Origin: Priapulus caudatus
Lineage: Eukaryota; Priapulida; Priapulimorpha; Priapulimorphida; Priapulidae
Assembly (NCBI RefSeq): GCF_000485595.1
Contig: NW_014578214.1
Location: 65,116 to 96,662, forward strand
Length of the DNA stretch: 31,547 nucleotides
Direction: 5' to 3'
A program made the translations under genes and the position numbers. The notes under the pieces are model-generated. The model ran no database searches. It saw only the letters and a program-made list of their open reading frames with translations, and was not told the origin of the DNA. Shown in pieces: positions 10,259-23,300 of the stretch (its first letter is position 1; each line of letters opens with the position of its first letter).

Positions 10259-10751
10259 AGCCGCACTATGCGCATCTACACGCTAATTTTTCCAGTACTA
10301 GACTAGCAAATACTTCGTGTCATGCAGAATCATACTACCTTATGACAAAATAAACTCTAGTTCCTCCCATTTCACTGCGCGTTGTCTTATAAAAGGCATT
10401 TGAAAATACCTCCAATGTTGTTCAAATTCTCCGATGTTGTTGACAGTTTCGCGTTGCTCTCCCAAGCAACCGTGCAGCGCTGCTGCGGTACAGCGGTACG
10501 GGTGTAGCAAAAATAAAAACATGTGACGTCACCTAACCGCTTCGAGGCTAAATTGTTTGGCAAACAAGTCGGCGTTGGCGCCAGATTACAATATTTCGCA
10601 CCTCTTTCTTGTGGGTTTTAAGCAAACGCGCAGTGAAATGGGAGGAACTAGAGTTTATTTTGCCATAAGGTAGTGTGATTATGCATGACACAAAGTATTT
10701 GCTAGTCTAGTACTGGAGAAATATTAGCGTTTGGATGCGCATATTGCGGCT
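10259..10751. mobile_element. TTAA-flanked foldback element
   Basis: Arms of about 132 bp, 10259-10391 and 10620-10751, are inverted and about 90% identical. The ends read AGCCGCACTATGCGCAT and (complement) AGCCGCAATATGCGCAT. TTAA lies outside both ends (10255-10258, 10752-10755). The loop contains a perfect TGACGTCA palindrome at about 10525. It is a non-autonomous, hairpin-type MITE; piggyBac-like mobilisation is inferred from TTAA alone. Confidence 0.83.
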
Positions 10752-10755
10752 TTAA

Positions 10756-11379
10756 CAGTAACTGTAAACAACAGCAACAGCATCCGCAAAATTAACTTAC
10801 CGCTCTTTTTTGAAGGAAACAAAAGCCTAGACATCACAGGCAGATGCTAATAAAACCAAAGTTACCCCAGTACTGAGCACACGTAAACCAAAATGACAGG
10901 AATATATTTAGGCCTGCGATATATTTATGTTGTTTTCTACTTAGTAATAGTATCAACTATCATGTAACATTTTAGCATTTGTTTACCCGGCTCATCTCGT
11001 GTTAACCCGGCACTGTGTAAAATATGATTACTGATTCGTAAGCAATCACCATTTAATAATTTTTATTATTAACTACATAATAAAATCTATATTTTATTAA
11101 AATCGTAGCAAACCTGATAAAAAACATTAAAATACATTATTATTAACAGTATTACCGTGTATTTATATAATATTACTTATTATAGTGAGTGTTTGAAAAA
11201 AAGACCTGAATTCCATTCTCGTAAAATGACGCGATACAACTAAACATGGCAAAAAGATGTTGTTGTTAATCCTACATTATTAGTATATTTTAATTGTTTT
11301 TAACACCACTGTAACGCAATTACTCCATGATTCTTGGTAATACGTCGCGTAGTTAAGCATTGTTACTACAAGTTACAAA
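10756..11379 (+). promoter_or_regulatory. Presumed 5' flank and promoter region of VPS11
   Basis: AT-rich and unique-looking. No TATA box in a convincing position, no CpG cluster. If transcription starts before 11226, the mRNA would carry short upstream ORFs (ATG at 11226, 5 codons; ATG at 11246, 7 codons). The true start site cannot be placed from sequence. Confidence 0.3.
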
Positions 11380-11394
11380 ATGACGTTCCTTCAG
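11380..11394 (+). CDS. VPS11: VPS11 exon 1 (start codon micro-exon)
   Basis: Fifteen bases encode MTFLQ, then a GTACTG donor. Joined in phase 0 to exon 2 this gives MTFLQWRRFNFFDKEL, matching the MAAYLQWRRF-type N-terminus of animal VPS11. The ATG has A at -3 (ACAAAATGA). No in-frame ATG lies directly upstream of exon 2, and this was the only ATG-x-x-[LQ]-GT arrangement I found upstream. The donor is not strong, so a transcript would be the proof. Confidence 0.78.
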
Positions 11395-14300
11395 GTACTG
11401 ACAATGACATTTACTTATCCAGTTATCGTTACTTTCACTAGTTCGAGCAATCTGAATCTGTGAATGTGAATTGGGGCGTTGATAGGTACACCGTATAGTG
11501 TGGGAAACACTGAGTAGGCAGGTGCCTTCACGACCGGACGATGTTCCCGTTGTAACCTATCTCTAGAACTATAGCCATTCGTTCTGCCACAGGGCTATAG
11601 CACAAACTATGGTCCCAAGGATATAAGATTAAGAGCTGTCCACATTTGCACATTTGCACATCGCCACATGTCGCACATTGCGAAAATGAATTGTGGTCAG
11701 CGCTTCTATCCATGAACCCAAACTATGTTGAAACTGGATAATGGAACTGCTCCCAGTCCCACTGCTCCCACGAATAACGGCTCACGGAACGCTAAATGAT
11801 CGGGCTTTTTAACACTACGTCAATACGTGTTAATAAATAGAAATTAGAATAAAACATAATAATAACACAATAGACTAAGAATATAGTCTATAGTTGTAGA
11901 TACATTAATAATAATGTCATTATATTAGTATATTTATTGAATTTATACTTATATAGTTATAGATATAGTATAACACCATATAATTATGCAAACACATAAA
12001 TTATGTCATAATAATATATAATGACTATGATAACACTATTCACTAAGTTCACTAACAGTAACAACAGCTTCTGCACATTTGCTTTTTAACACTTTTTATC
12101 TACATGGACCTCTTACCTATCTTTTTGAATACTTTTCACAACTTTACACCATGCATTTATTCATTTATTCCTCAAAGTCTTGGCACTACTTGTAAATTCG
12201 GTTCACTGTACCACCCCTATACAGGTAATAATCCCTTTCAAATACTCGCATACCGTCATCCGAAATGTAGGCAAAAACACGGGGGCAGCCCATTATTCAT
12301 GCATGGGGGGGTTAACTGGTATTTTTTCTAATTATAAACATGTTGCATGGCAAACTTGTAATCAGCGCCAGTGCTATACCCACACCCCCATGAGTAATTG
12401 GCTGCCCTCGTTTTTTTCTGTAATCCGTTCCTCGTGGGAGCAGAGGGAGCAGTATCGTTGTCCAGTTTCAACATAGTTTGTGGTGTGGCAGAGCGAAGGG
12501 CTATAGTTCTAGAGCTAGTTGTAACCTTAATATTGTGTTGGGTTATAGGGAGGGGTGTACATTACAAACAATACATAAATGTGCATTACCACAAACCTTT
12601 GGCTTTGCTCAATCCTAGATTGGGACCCATGTATATATAGTTTGCATATATGCTACACTAATCCGGGGTGATAATCTAGGATTGAGCCCAAACTTTTGTA
12701 TAAAACTTGTCTAAACATAAGAGGTGTCAGGCCTTTAATTCAATCTCATCGATGTTACGGTTGAACCTATCAACCAGGGTTGGTTATACATAAAGAGGCA
12801 CAATGGCGCACCGCCGTTGTCAAATTTAACATCACCGTTGTGAAAATGTTCTAAGACATTCAAATTTTTAAAATTGAATGCGAGAGGGGGAGTTCCCTCT
12901 CTCCCTCTCTCCCCCCGCGTCTACCTGCAGCGTCCGCATGCATTCCTATGGCACGCCTTTGAATCCATCATGCACCTTTTTTTCCCAAACTGGCCATTGC
13001 CTCCTTTGTCTAATTTCCCCTCAGAAGAAACTCTGTCAACTGTAGGCAACATGAAGCAACATCGGTCATGGAAGCCCAACAGGACTTAACTCATTTTAAG
13101 TGCAACCCGTCAATTTTTGTTGAGTGTTTCTGGCCTCAGCAACATTTCAACAAGATTATATTTCTCATGGTATTACTAAATACATGCTAGTTGGCACATT
13201 TTATACATTTTTCTATTATTGAAATGTTTCTGGTTAACACACTAAACGTAATCTACACACTACAAAAAAAGTAACACTGCAATACTACACAAACTATATA
13301 TTGGACAAATTTTTTACTCTTTTGCACCTGTATGTAAATGCCAATAAAAAAGTACAAATTTCTACAATAATAATAGGTGAAATGTTCTTCTTTTTTCCTA
13401 GTGGCGAAGATTCAACTTTTTTGATAAGGAACTTGTCAAGGTGTCTGATACTGAACAGCAGTTTGATCAGCTCAAGGTATCTAACTTATATTATGTGTAT
13501 ATTCATAGAAGCTACATTATACCTGTCATTAGTTATATAGTGTGGTACACAGTAGCATCGACAAGTGTTATCAGCCTCGTACAATGGATGTGGTTAAGAG
13601 ATTAAACTATTCACACTACATACTATTAGGTGGTAATGGTGATATTTGTAGTTGTGATTTAATTGAATTTAATACTAGTGATAGTGATTTACTATTCATT
13701 ATAAATTTTACCAATGCTTTTTTGTCTCTTTGCACTTTCAGGACTATGATATATCGTGTTGCTCTAGTGGCCGCGGACAAATTATAATTGGTGACTTCAG
13801 TGGTAGCATCCATTTTGTGGACAGACAGTTCCATGTACACACACTAAAGGCATTTGAACTTAGAACTACACATCTTTATCAACTGAAACAACATAATATT
13901 CTTGTTTCGATAGGGGTAAGAATGAGTTATTATAAGTGATATATAATTTTATGCAATTCGTATGCACATTCATAAAAGAAGAGCTAATTAATTCTTTTCA
14001 TTGCTGTAGTGGAATGTAGGGCCTGATCCTGTAACTGAACCTTCATGCTTTATTTCTTCTTACTATATGTGTGCAACATACGTATAACTGTAAAGGACTT
14101 TAGAAGTGTCAATTGAGATGTGTTGGTTATATATTCTGACATAGCTGTGGTTGTACAAGGTGTGGTTGTTCTTATACACATGTATGTATATTCCATAGGA
14201 GGATGAAGTTGGAATCAACCCTCTGGTTAAGGTTTGGAACATGGATAAGGTATCAAACAACTTGCATATTTCCAGTCAATTTAATCGCTTAATTTTAACT

Positions 14301-17300
14301 GCTGTATGAATTAGTAATATCACGAACATACACACATATAGATATACATATAGAATGACATAAGAATAATAGTGAATGATAATAAAATGATGAATATATA
14401 AATATATTCTATATATGTGTACATCAAGAGTAGATAATAACAAAGAGTGAGACACCCGATTCCCGCATTTTTAACCGATTTTTCTCATCAAAATTTGCCA
14501 CCAATAAAGAAGCAAGTGTATACGTTCCTCAGCTTATTATGACCACTAATCACTCACCTTCGTGGTACTGATATTCGTTTACATATATTTGCTAGCGTAT
14601 TGCTGTAAATCGTAATCTTGCACGAGCTGAATTCGCACGATTTACTGCTGTTGTTGTTAGGTGTTTAGACAACTTGAGAAGCTGTAGTGGCGCCAATATT
14701 TAGCAACGGACTGCTTCCAAATCATTCGTGCCCCGATAGGGGTTTAATGTACTTTATTACCTGCGCGTGCGTAATGTGATACTTACTGCAAACTACTACA
14801 AAGAATATTGTTATTATTGTATTATTACTTATGTAAGATAGTATGTCAATTTCTTGTGTTGCAATCACAATAACTGAGCGCGTCTCGCGGTTCCTCACGA
14901 GATCAAAATTCGAAATTTAGATTGTCTCTCAACCCTATCGGGGCACGAATGATTTGGAAGCAGTCCATTGCTAAATATTGGTGCCACTACAGCTTCTAAA
15001 GTTGTCTAAACACCTAACAACAACAGCGGTAAATCGTGCAAATTCAGCTCGTGCAAGATTACGATTTACAGCAATACGCTAGCAAATATATGTTAACGAA
15101 TATCAGTACCACGAAGGTGAGTGATTAGTGGTCATAATAAGCTGAGGAACGTATACACTTGCTTCTTTGTTGGTGGCAAATTTCGATGAGAAATATCGGT
15201 TAGAAATGCGGGAATCAGGTGTCTCACTCTTGTTATATTATCTACTCTTGATGTACATGATATTAGCACACGGCGATTCTTAGATAAGATGTATCATGTG
15301 CACTCCCGGCTCCCATTTTCCAGATGGACAGGGCCGGTAACCCCATGTGCACCCGGATAGTCCGGGCGATCCCAGGAAATAAACCGACGCCTGTTTCCTG
15401 TCTCGCCGTGCATGAGAATCTAAATTTCATGGTAGTGGGCTTCGCAGATGGAAGCGTCGTGCTCTTTAAGGGCGATGTGACACGGGAAAGGTTTGTATTC
15501 TACATATAATGCAATAATAAGTAACATGTAAAATATTTTAATATATTAGTAACAGGAGTGAATAAAAACACAACATGTTTTTATGTACTCCTGATAGTAA
15601 TAATGCCTATTGGCCTATCTGTCTGGTATGGTTTATAGATAGCTAGAAATTATCAGAATTGCGATAGGGGATATAGGGATTAAGCTTGACGTTTAGTCAC
15701 TCACTTTATCTTAAGTACCTATCGCTTACTCCAACGTACATATATTTGAGTGTTATCGTAAGCAGCAACCTCTGCTGGAATGCCCACGTCGATTACATTT
15801 GTAAAAAGGCCACTCGCTGCCTGAGCATGCTACACTGTTCTCTTTCTTTTGGTGACACTAAAACGTGGTCCCCAGCCTGAACAAGCATGGTTCACTCTAT
15901 TCCTGAATATGCCTCACCCTACTGGTCCCTCACAAAACTGCAACACATTAGAATGCATTTAGCACAAAGCTCCAAGATGGGTCACAAAAATCTACAATGC
16001 CAGTTTTGAAAATATTTTTACAAATCTCATATGGGCATTGTCTTTGTGCTCATTTTGTCTATACCATACATACTCATAAGCTTTTACAATGAGGATATCT
16101 GTTCTATGGACCATTTGTGATATATCTGGTAATTAAGGGTGGCATTCTCCTTTGTCTCAGATGAGGTAAATGAGTCGGTGCGATTATATGCATGTTTTCA
16201 GACATAGTAAGCACAGGATTCTGCACCAATCTCCTCATCCAGTCACTGGCATGGCATTTAGACAGCTGGGCAAAAACATCATCCTATACATTGCTACCAT
16301 GGACACTGTGCTGTCATTCAATGTCTCGGTTAAAGACAAGGAGACTAAGGTTTGTGATCTGCTATTTGTGAGTAAAGTTGTTTTAATTGTGTTGATTGTG
16401 TGTGTGTGTGTGCGTGTGTGCGTGCATGCGTGCGTGCGTGTGTGCGTGCGTGCGTGCGTGCGTGTGTGCGTGTATTTTGTTAAGTTCATATATATATACC
16501 GATTTGTCCATATATGCGTGTAGTTTAGAAGAATTTGAATCGGATTTGAACTGAGATTGTATGGCAAGTATATTGCTAGAAATATACATTTGACTGTTCT
16601 AATTTTTGTTTGTTTCTGGTCATATCATAACTGCAGAGTAGAACATTTAAAACACACATTTTCCCAGTGAACTTTAGTTATTTCTATATTTTATGAATTA
16701 TGTATGTATCTGTAAATACAGAATGTCTCCTCCAGGTGAAACTGACTTTCGATTTTTAAATATTATTGTGAAAATAGCATTACTGTGGTTTTTGAATTTC
16801 AGCAATTGCTGGACAACCATGGCTGCAACCTCAAGTGTTCTGTACTCAGCGATGGTTCGCAAGAATATCAGTTCATCATCGGCAGGCCAGATGTAAGTTC
16901 TGCTATAAATACACACGACTTGATTGTTAAATTCTATGTTTGCTTATTATTGTTTTGTTCGCATTGTGAAGTGATGATGATGGCAGCCTCAATTTAAAAA
17001 CGTGTTTTGAAGGAGTTGTAAATCATTGTGTTACTTACTGAGTTACTCGTGTTATCGCGGTCACCAGTTTTATCCGACTCACACATGGCAGGAAGGGCAT
17101 TACATACAGTAGTAGTGGTAGTGGTAGTAGTAACAGTAGTAGCAGCAGCAGCAGCAGCAGCATCAGCAGCAGCATCACTAGAAGCAGCAGCAGCAGCAGG
17201 AGGAGGAGCAGCAGCAGCATCACTAGTAGCAGCAGCAGCAGCAGCATCACTAGTAGCAGCAGCAGCAGCAGCATCAGCAGCAGCATCACTAGAAGCAGCA

Positions 17301-20300
17301 GCAGCAGTAGCAGCAGCAGCATAGGTTGTAGTAGCAGCAGCAGCAGCATCAGCAGCAGCATCACTAGAAGCAGCAGCAGCAGCATAAGTTGTAGTAGCAG
17401 CAGCAGCAGCAGCAGGAGGAGGAGGAGCAACACTGCCAACAGCAGCAGCAGGAGGAGGAGCAGCAGCAGCAGTAGCAGCAGCAGCAGGAGGAGGAGCAGC
17501 AGCAGCAGCAGCAGCAGCAGGAGGAGGAGAAGCAGCAGCAGCAACAGCATAATTATATTGGTGTAATTATATGGGCATTTATTATAAGTGCAAGATAATG
17601 AAGGTGCACGTCGGGTTTCCACAGGCCGTGTATTTCTACCAGCCGGAGGGGCGTGGCGCTTGCTTGGCATTTGAGGGTGAGAAGCTACAGATGTGCTGGT
17701 ACAGGTCATACTTGGTCGTTGTCTCCAAGGAGGCAAAAGCCGTTCCTAAGGCTCCAGTGTAAGTGGCTGCAAATATTGTAAGTACTGTAAGTAATTAATT
17801 AATTAAGTAAATAATTAAGTAAATAAGTAAGTAAATATTGTAAGTACTGCAAATATTGATGGAAGTAGTGTCTAAGGTAAGCATGTGAGAAGCACCTTTT
17901 CGACATTACTCGGGTGGTTAATTCACTTAGGACTTCACTGCATGCTAAAGGAGTTGGATAGGTAGTAGTTGCGAGTAAAAGTTAGCTTTTTGTTACGAAT
18001 GTTTGCTTAATGAAATGGCATGAATTGAAATGTAAACATTACAGTGAGACCAACATGTTTTTTGTGTTTAAAAAAAAACATTTTAGGGATGGCCAGCCAC
18101 GAGAGATGAACATACTCACAATTTATGACATCAAGAATAAATTTATTGGTGAGTTTGAGCCCCCACTATTCTGCTCTTCTATCTTTGACCCATTCTGGAA
18201 CATCATTTAATTGGTACCCAGAGTAATTAAAAACTGTTTGCAATACTGTTAGGATAATAATATGTTGCATAATTTTATCAGAGATATCAACAGCAGTCAT
18301 TATATCATTAAATCTATATGATACTGGTATTGTGTATGAAGTGGAACTTCAAAAAATAGGATTATTACGTGATCATGACTAGTGCTTCTGTGTTTAGCAT
18401 ACTCGGCACCTTTACCGGCCGTCACTGACGTCGTGTGTGAATGGGGCTCTCTCTACGTGCTAGCCGGCGAGCAGAAGGTACATGTAGATAGCAGCACCTT
18501 CAGCACCATCATGGATATGATTAGGCAAACTTAAACATGTGCGAACAGGTTCCTTCGTATGCCCTGCTTGCCTATACACCTGCATCCTGAGTGTGTCGCA
18601 ATAACTGCTTGTATCAATTGCAGCTATATCATCTACAAGAGAAAGATACGCAGACAAAGCTAGACATGCTGTTCAAGAAGAACCTTTATGTCCTAGCAAT
18701 CAGGTATTTGTACACCTGCTTATTCTTCTGCTGTTATTGCCTCTACTAATTATTAACAGTGTGTGCTGCAGAAAGAGTGTAATTTATAAGTAACCTACAC
18801 ATGCTATTTAAATTCTTACTGCAATATAATTATTGAAATCGTAGTGGAATAATTTTATTCTAAACTTGCTGTACTGATTATTATACTGATCGAGCACAAT
18901 TATTATATGACATGATGTAATCAGTATTTATGTAGAGGTATATTAAATCGGATGTATATAAATAAATGTATTTATGTATAGATAAATATATGTACAGACG
19001 TGTGTAATGGTTACACTTCTTTAGCTTAGCAAAGAGCCAGCAGTATGATGAGCAAGGACTAGTTGACATCTTCAGGCAGTATGGAGATCACCTGTACAGG
19101 TTAGAAAATTTCCGTCTGCATGTTGTGTCGTTGAAAAGCAGAGAGCCATTGTCAGAAACATGGCAAAGTTACAAGTTTATATGCAGTGTATAGAGGTCCG
19201 GTCTACGAGACAAATTTTAAGTTAAAACTAATGTTAAGACAGTGGGCCAATGGGCCCAGAGTAATAGTCAACTGTTCGTAGTAATTATGGGAGTAATGCA
19301 TAATAAATGTAATTTTTAAGCAAGATAGAAGTTTTTATTCTTTAAGTATGCTTTACATTTTGTTATATTATATATTTCATTTTGTAACGTTATTATTATT
19401 TGTTTTATACATATTTTTAACGTATTTTTAAAGTTTATTAACATGGCAATATTAACTGCTACCTAGGATATATTCACTGGTCATAGTCCTTTTTTAAATT
19501 TTGCAGTAAAGGGGATCACGAGGAAGCGATCGTGCAATACATTAAAACCATTGGAGTTCTTGAGCCTTCATATGTGATACGAAAAGTAAATACACTTGTG
19601 TGATTAGATTTAGTTCATTGTTTATGCTTTTAACAGTTTAAAAAATGTAATTTATGACATGGCGAATTATCAGTTGACATATACAGGTTAAATGGCACTA
19701 CGTGATATATTGGGGAAAAAAAACAATTTCATTGTAACAAGAACCTACGGCCCAATCCTAGTTTAGCCCCACCCCCGGATTAGTTTAGCACATATGCGAA
19801 AACACATTTGCGAGGTCCCAAACCATCCTAACCTATGGCATACTTCCAATAATGGCTTACAATTTTACGAAACATATTGTGCTGTGACGAGAGACGATGA
19901 TGGAGGAGTATGCGCGTCTCACTTCATATTTATTTGTTCCGCGCAGTTCTTGGATGCTCAGCGGATACACAACCTTACGCGATACCTGCAGGCGCTGCAC
20001 ACTCAGGGTCTGGCCACCGAGGATCACACCACGCTGCTGCTGAACTGCTACACGAAGCTCAAAGACAAGCACAAGCTCGACAAGTTCATCATGGTGAGCT
20101 GCGTGAGAGCACGTGGCGGTGCGCAGAGTTGTACGTGGCGGTGCACAGGGTTGTATGTGCTCGTGCGCAGAGTTGTACATGGCGGTGCGCAGAGTTGTAC
20201 GTGGCGGTGCGCAGAGTTGTACGTGGCGGTGCGCAGAGTTGTACGTGGCGGTGCGCAGAGTTGTACGTGGCGGTGCGCAGAGTTGTACATGCTCGTGCGT

Positions 20301-23300
20301 GCGTCTGTCACACCCTAACCTGTACAACATGCCTGGCATAACTAAGTACAACTAATCACTATATAAGTATACTATACTAACTACTAACTACTATATTATA
20401 ACTAACTATTATATTATAACTACTATATATATACATATACATATACATATACATATATGTAACTAACTACTAACTAATATACTATAACCAGTACAAGCAT
20501 GCCTGACAGGGTATTAAATTTGGGCAGCAAGCAACAGTGTTTCGGCCTATAAGGTGGGGGGTGGGGGTGGGGTGTGGGGTGGGGGTGATCGTGAAAGGAC
20601 TCAAGATGACAAATTTGGGGGTCAAAGGTCAAAGGTCAAGATGTGTAAACGGAGGTGGAATATTTCCCATTTAACTTAAGGTATAGGAGGAAATACGCGA
20701 ATTGCGGAACAAATCTGATGGCTCGACCTATGCTCTTAAATATCGGTATAAGTGGATGGCAGGAACGCCATCGCCAGTGCGAAATTGGAGGTCACAGTCA
20801 AAGGCACGTGGGGAAAAGGTCAGATATCAACATTTTCTGAGACATGGCCTAATGGACAGAGTGAAAACTTTTTGTTTCAGCGCTGACCTAACATTTTATC
20901 ACTTTATTGAAAGGACCATGAAATGTGCTTTCCACTGACGCGTACGAAGAGTAAGTGTCTGATAAATTTTGACCTCAGAGGAGGTAAAACATGGATTCCT
21001 GAACTGCCTCAATGACTTCACAGTGTGCATATTCATGCACATCCATAATCTAGAAAGCCAATAACCCAATAGGCCAATAAGCCCAGATAGCCGAACGCGT
21101 ACAGCACGGGTGTCACGGCTGAAAGGTCGTTGGATCGAATCCCATCTGATTTTTTATTATTTACCTGTTTTCTGTATTTTTTTTATCCATTTAACCATTT
21201 TTTTCTAATTAACGCAAATATTTACATGATTTATTTCTAACAATTTAATAACAACAACAAAATTTTACAATTAATTATTATTATTTTAATAGGGTTAGTG
21301 TTAGGGTCACAATGCACCATAAAACAGGAGTTTCAGGCACGCGATTTGTATCAACCAATGGGATTTGGGAGGTATGCAGAATGCAGAAGCTTGCTGAAAT
21401 GATGTGTACGCAACTGCATATCTGCATATGTGCGCCCAACAAAGGTGTCACTACGCACGACTTAAATGTTACGTTTATAACCGTAGCAACAGACCTCAGA
21501 TGAGCCCAGATGCTCTGCGGCTCTTGTTATATTACCATGCCCATTGTTGCTTTTCACTTCAATCCTTTGGAAATCTATAAAATCTATAATGACTCTCAGA
21601 ATGATGGTTACAATCGGGTACAAAACACAACACCATTTTCATGCAGTTAATGTTACAAAGCCAATGGTTGTTTAGAACCAGTGGGTTCGTTGTCATGCTG
21701 CCGTAACGTCATCACTTCAGAGCTCTATATACAGATTTTACTTATTCTAGGTATACAAGGATTCGATTTGCAGGGACTCTAGGTTAGAAGTGGCAACAGG
21801 GACAGTCTATGTTTTACGTGTTTTCGATTTAAAATGTTAAGATCATATTCTATATTCATTTATATTATGTTTGCTGTATGGAAAATAATCTGCTATGTAG
21901 GCAACGATTTAGATGTATTAGCTGTCGTTATTTTCACCGTGTTTTTTTGTCGCAGACAAAAAGCAAAGAAGAAGTAGACTTTGATGTTATCACAGCAATA
22001 AAGGTGAGTATTTAAAAAGTTGTAAGTAAAACGTTTAGTAATGTAATCACCACCTGACACAACTGCAATCAATTTAAAGTTCAAGCTATATGGCATGAAA
22101 GTAGTACGTACTTTGCTTGCATCTGAGAGCTGTGCTTATGTATTTCTTATGTATTTCTGTTTAGGTATGCAGACAAGCTGGCTACCATGATCATGCCCTG
22201 TACCTGGCAGAGAAGTTTGATCAACATGACTGGTACCTTAAGGTTCAGCTAGAGGACATTAGAGATTATGCTAAAGCGCTGAAGTACATCGCAAATCTGG
22301 ATTTCTATGAGGTAAAATATGGCATTCACCGTAAGGCGCAGTGTGTTAGATTTGAAATTTTGTTAACAAAATACAATGCTAGCTGGAAATTGTATCATAG
22401 TCTATAATCTGCTCTCATTTCTAACGTTATAGTATACTATAGTTATTATTACTGTACTGACTCTCTTTAAGGAAAAACGTCTGAAGTAGGGAGGTGTGAT
22501 GAGCTGCCATTGCTACATTTCTATCTGCTACTTGATGTATGCTATCCTAACATCTGCACACAAGATGCGTTGTTAATTACACTCCTTTGTTTTACAGGCG
22601 GAGGCGATTATGAAGGCTCACGGGAAGATGTTGGTGAATGAAGCGCCAGACCAGACAACTGAACTGTTAAAGACGCTTTGTACGGACTACCGGCCAGTCA
22701 ACAGTAAGTATTGTTGCCAGAGAAGCGATGGTGGTCGGTGGAGAGTCAAAACATCAAGTTTTGTTGCATCAATGGGTATTGGTATCAGAAACAGAATAAC
22801 ATTGGTAATGTAAAATTGTTGTCCCCATGTCTTTAAGTATAACGCATTTCGGGTTCGAAAACTGAAGCTAATTTGGAACATCCGATAAATCCTCTGATAT
22901 GCTTTAATTGCCTAATCGATATGCCTTAATTTACAGCGGTGTTTACTTTTGACAATCCCAACACAGTCATGCTGTGTTTTCACAGCTTAATGAATACGTC
23001 GCCGAATTGATCGAGTTTACCTGCGTATTGGGGCCGCTTACGACACGCTTAATTAACTCCAATTAGCAACCATGGTTGAATTGCCTGACATGCCTTCTGA
23101 AATTCCTGGAGAAAACCCTATGTACTTCTGTTAGTATCAACAGCGATTGAAGTTATCATAACTCCTTTTCTCGCTTGCCATGCTCGCATTCAGTGTGTTT
23201 ACAATCATCGTGAATCATAAACTACTTCTTTGTCTAATGCTGGACAAGTGACGAGAACAAGCGTAATATTACAAGATGCTCAAATTGTAATCACTTTTGT

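Noticed and set aside
12180-12476. Candidate first exon of VPS11 ending at CAG|GTAATA (12226)
   Set aside because: The frame has no ATG (begins with TTG) and does not resemble the VPS11 N-terminus; 11380-11394 fits far better.
17035-17736. 233-codon minus-strand frame rich in Leu
   Set aside because: It is the complement of the CAG tract and overlaps VPS11 exon 8 antisense; no other protein feature.
20113-20300. CRISPR-like array
   Set aside because: Units are contiguous with no unique spacers; it is a minisatellite in an animal intron.
19857-20351. Minus-strand frames with APPRTTLRTATYNSAH repeats
   Set aside because: Antisense reading of the 22-bp minisatellite and of VPS11 exon 14.
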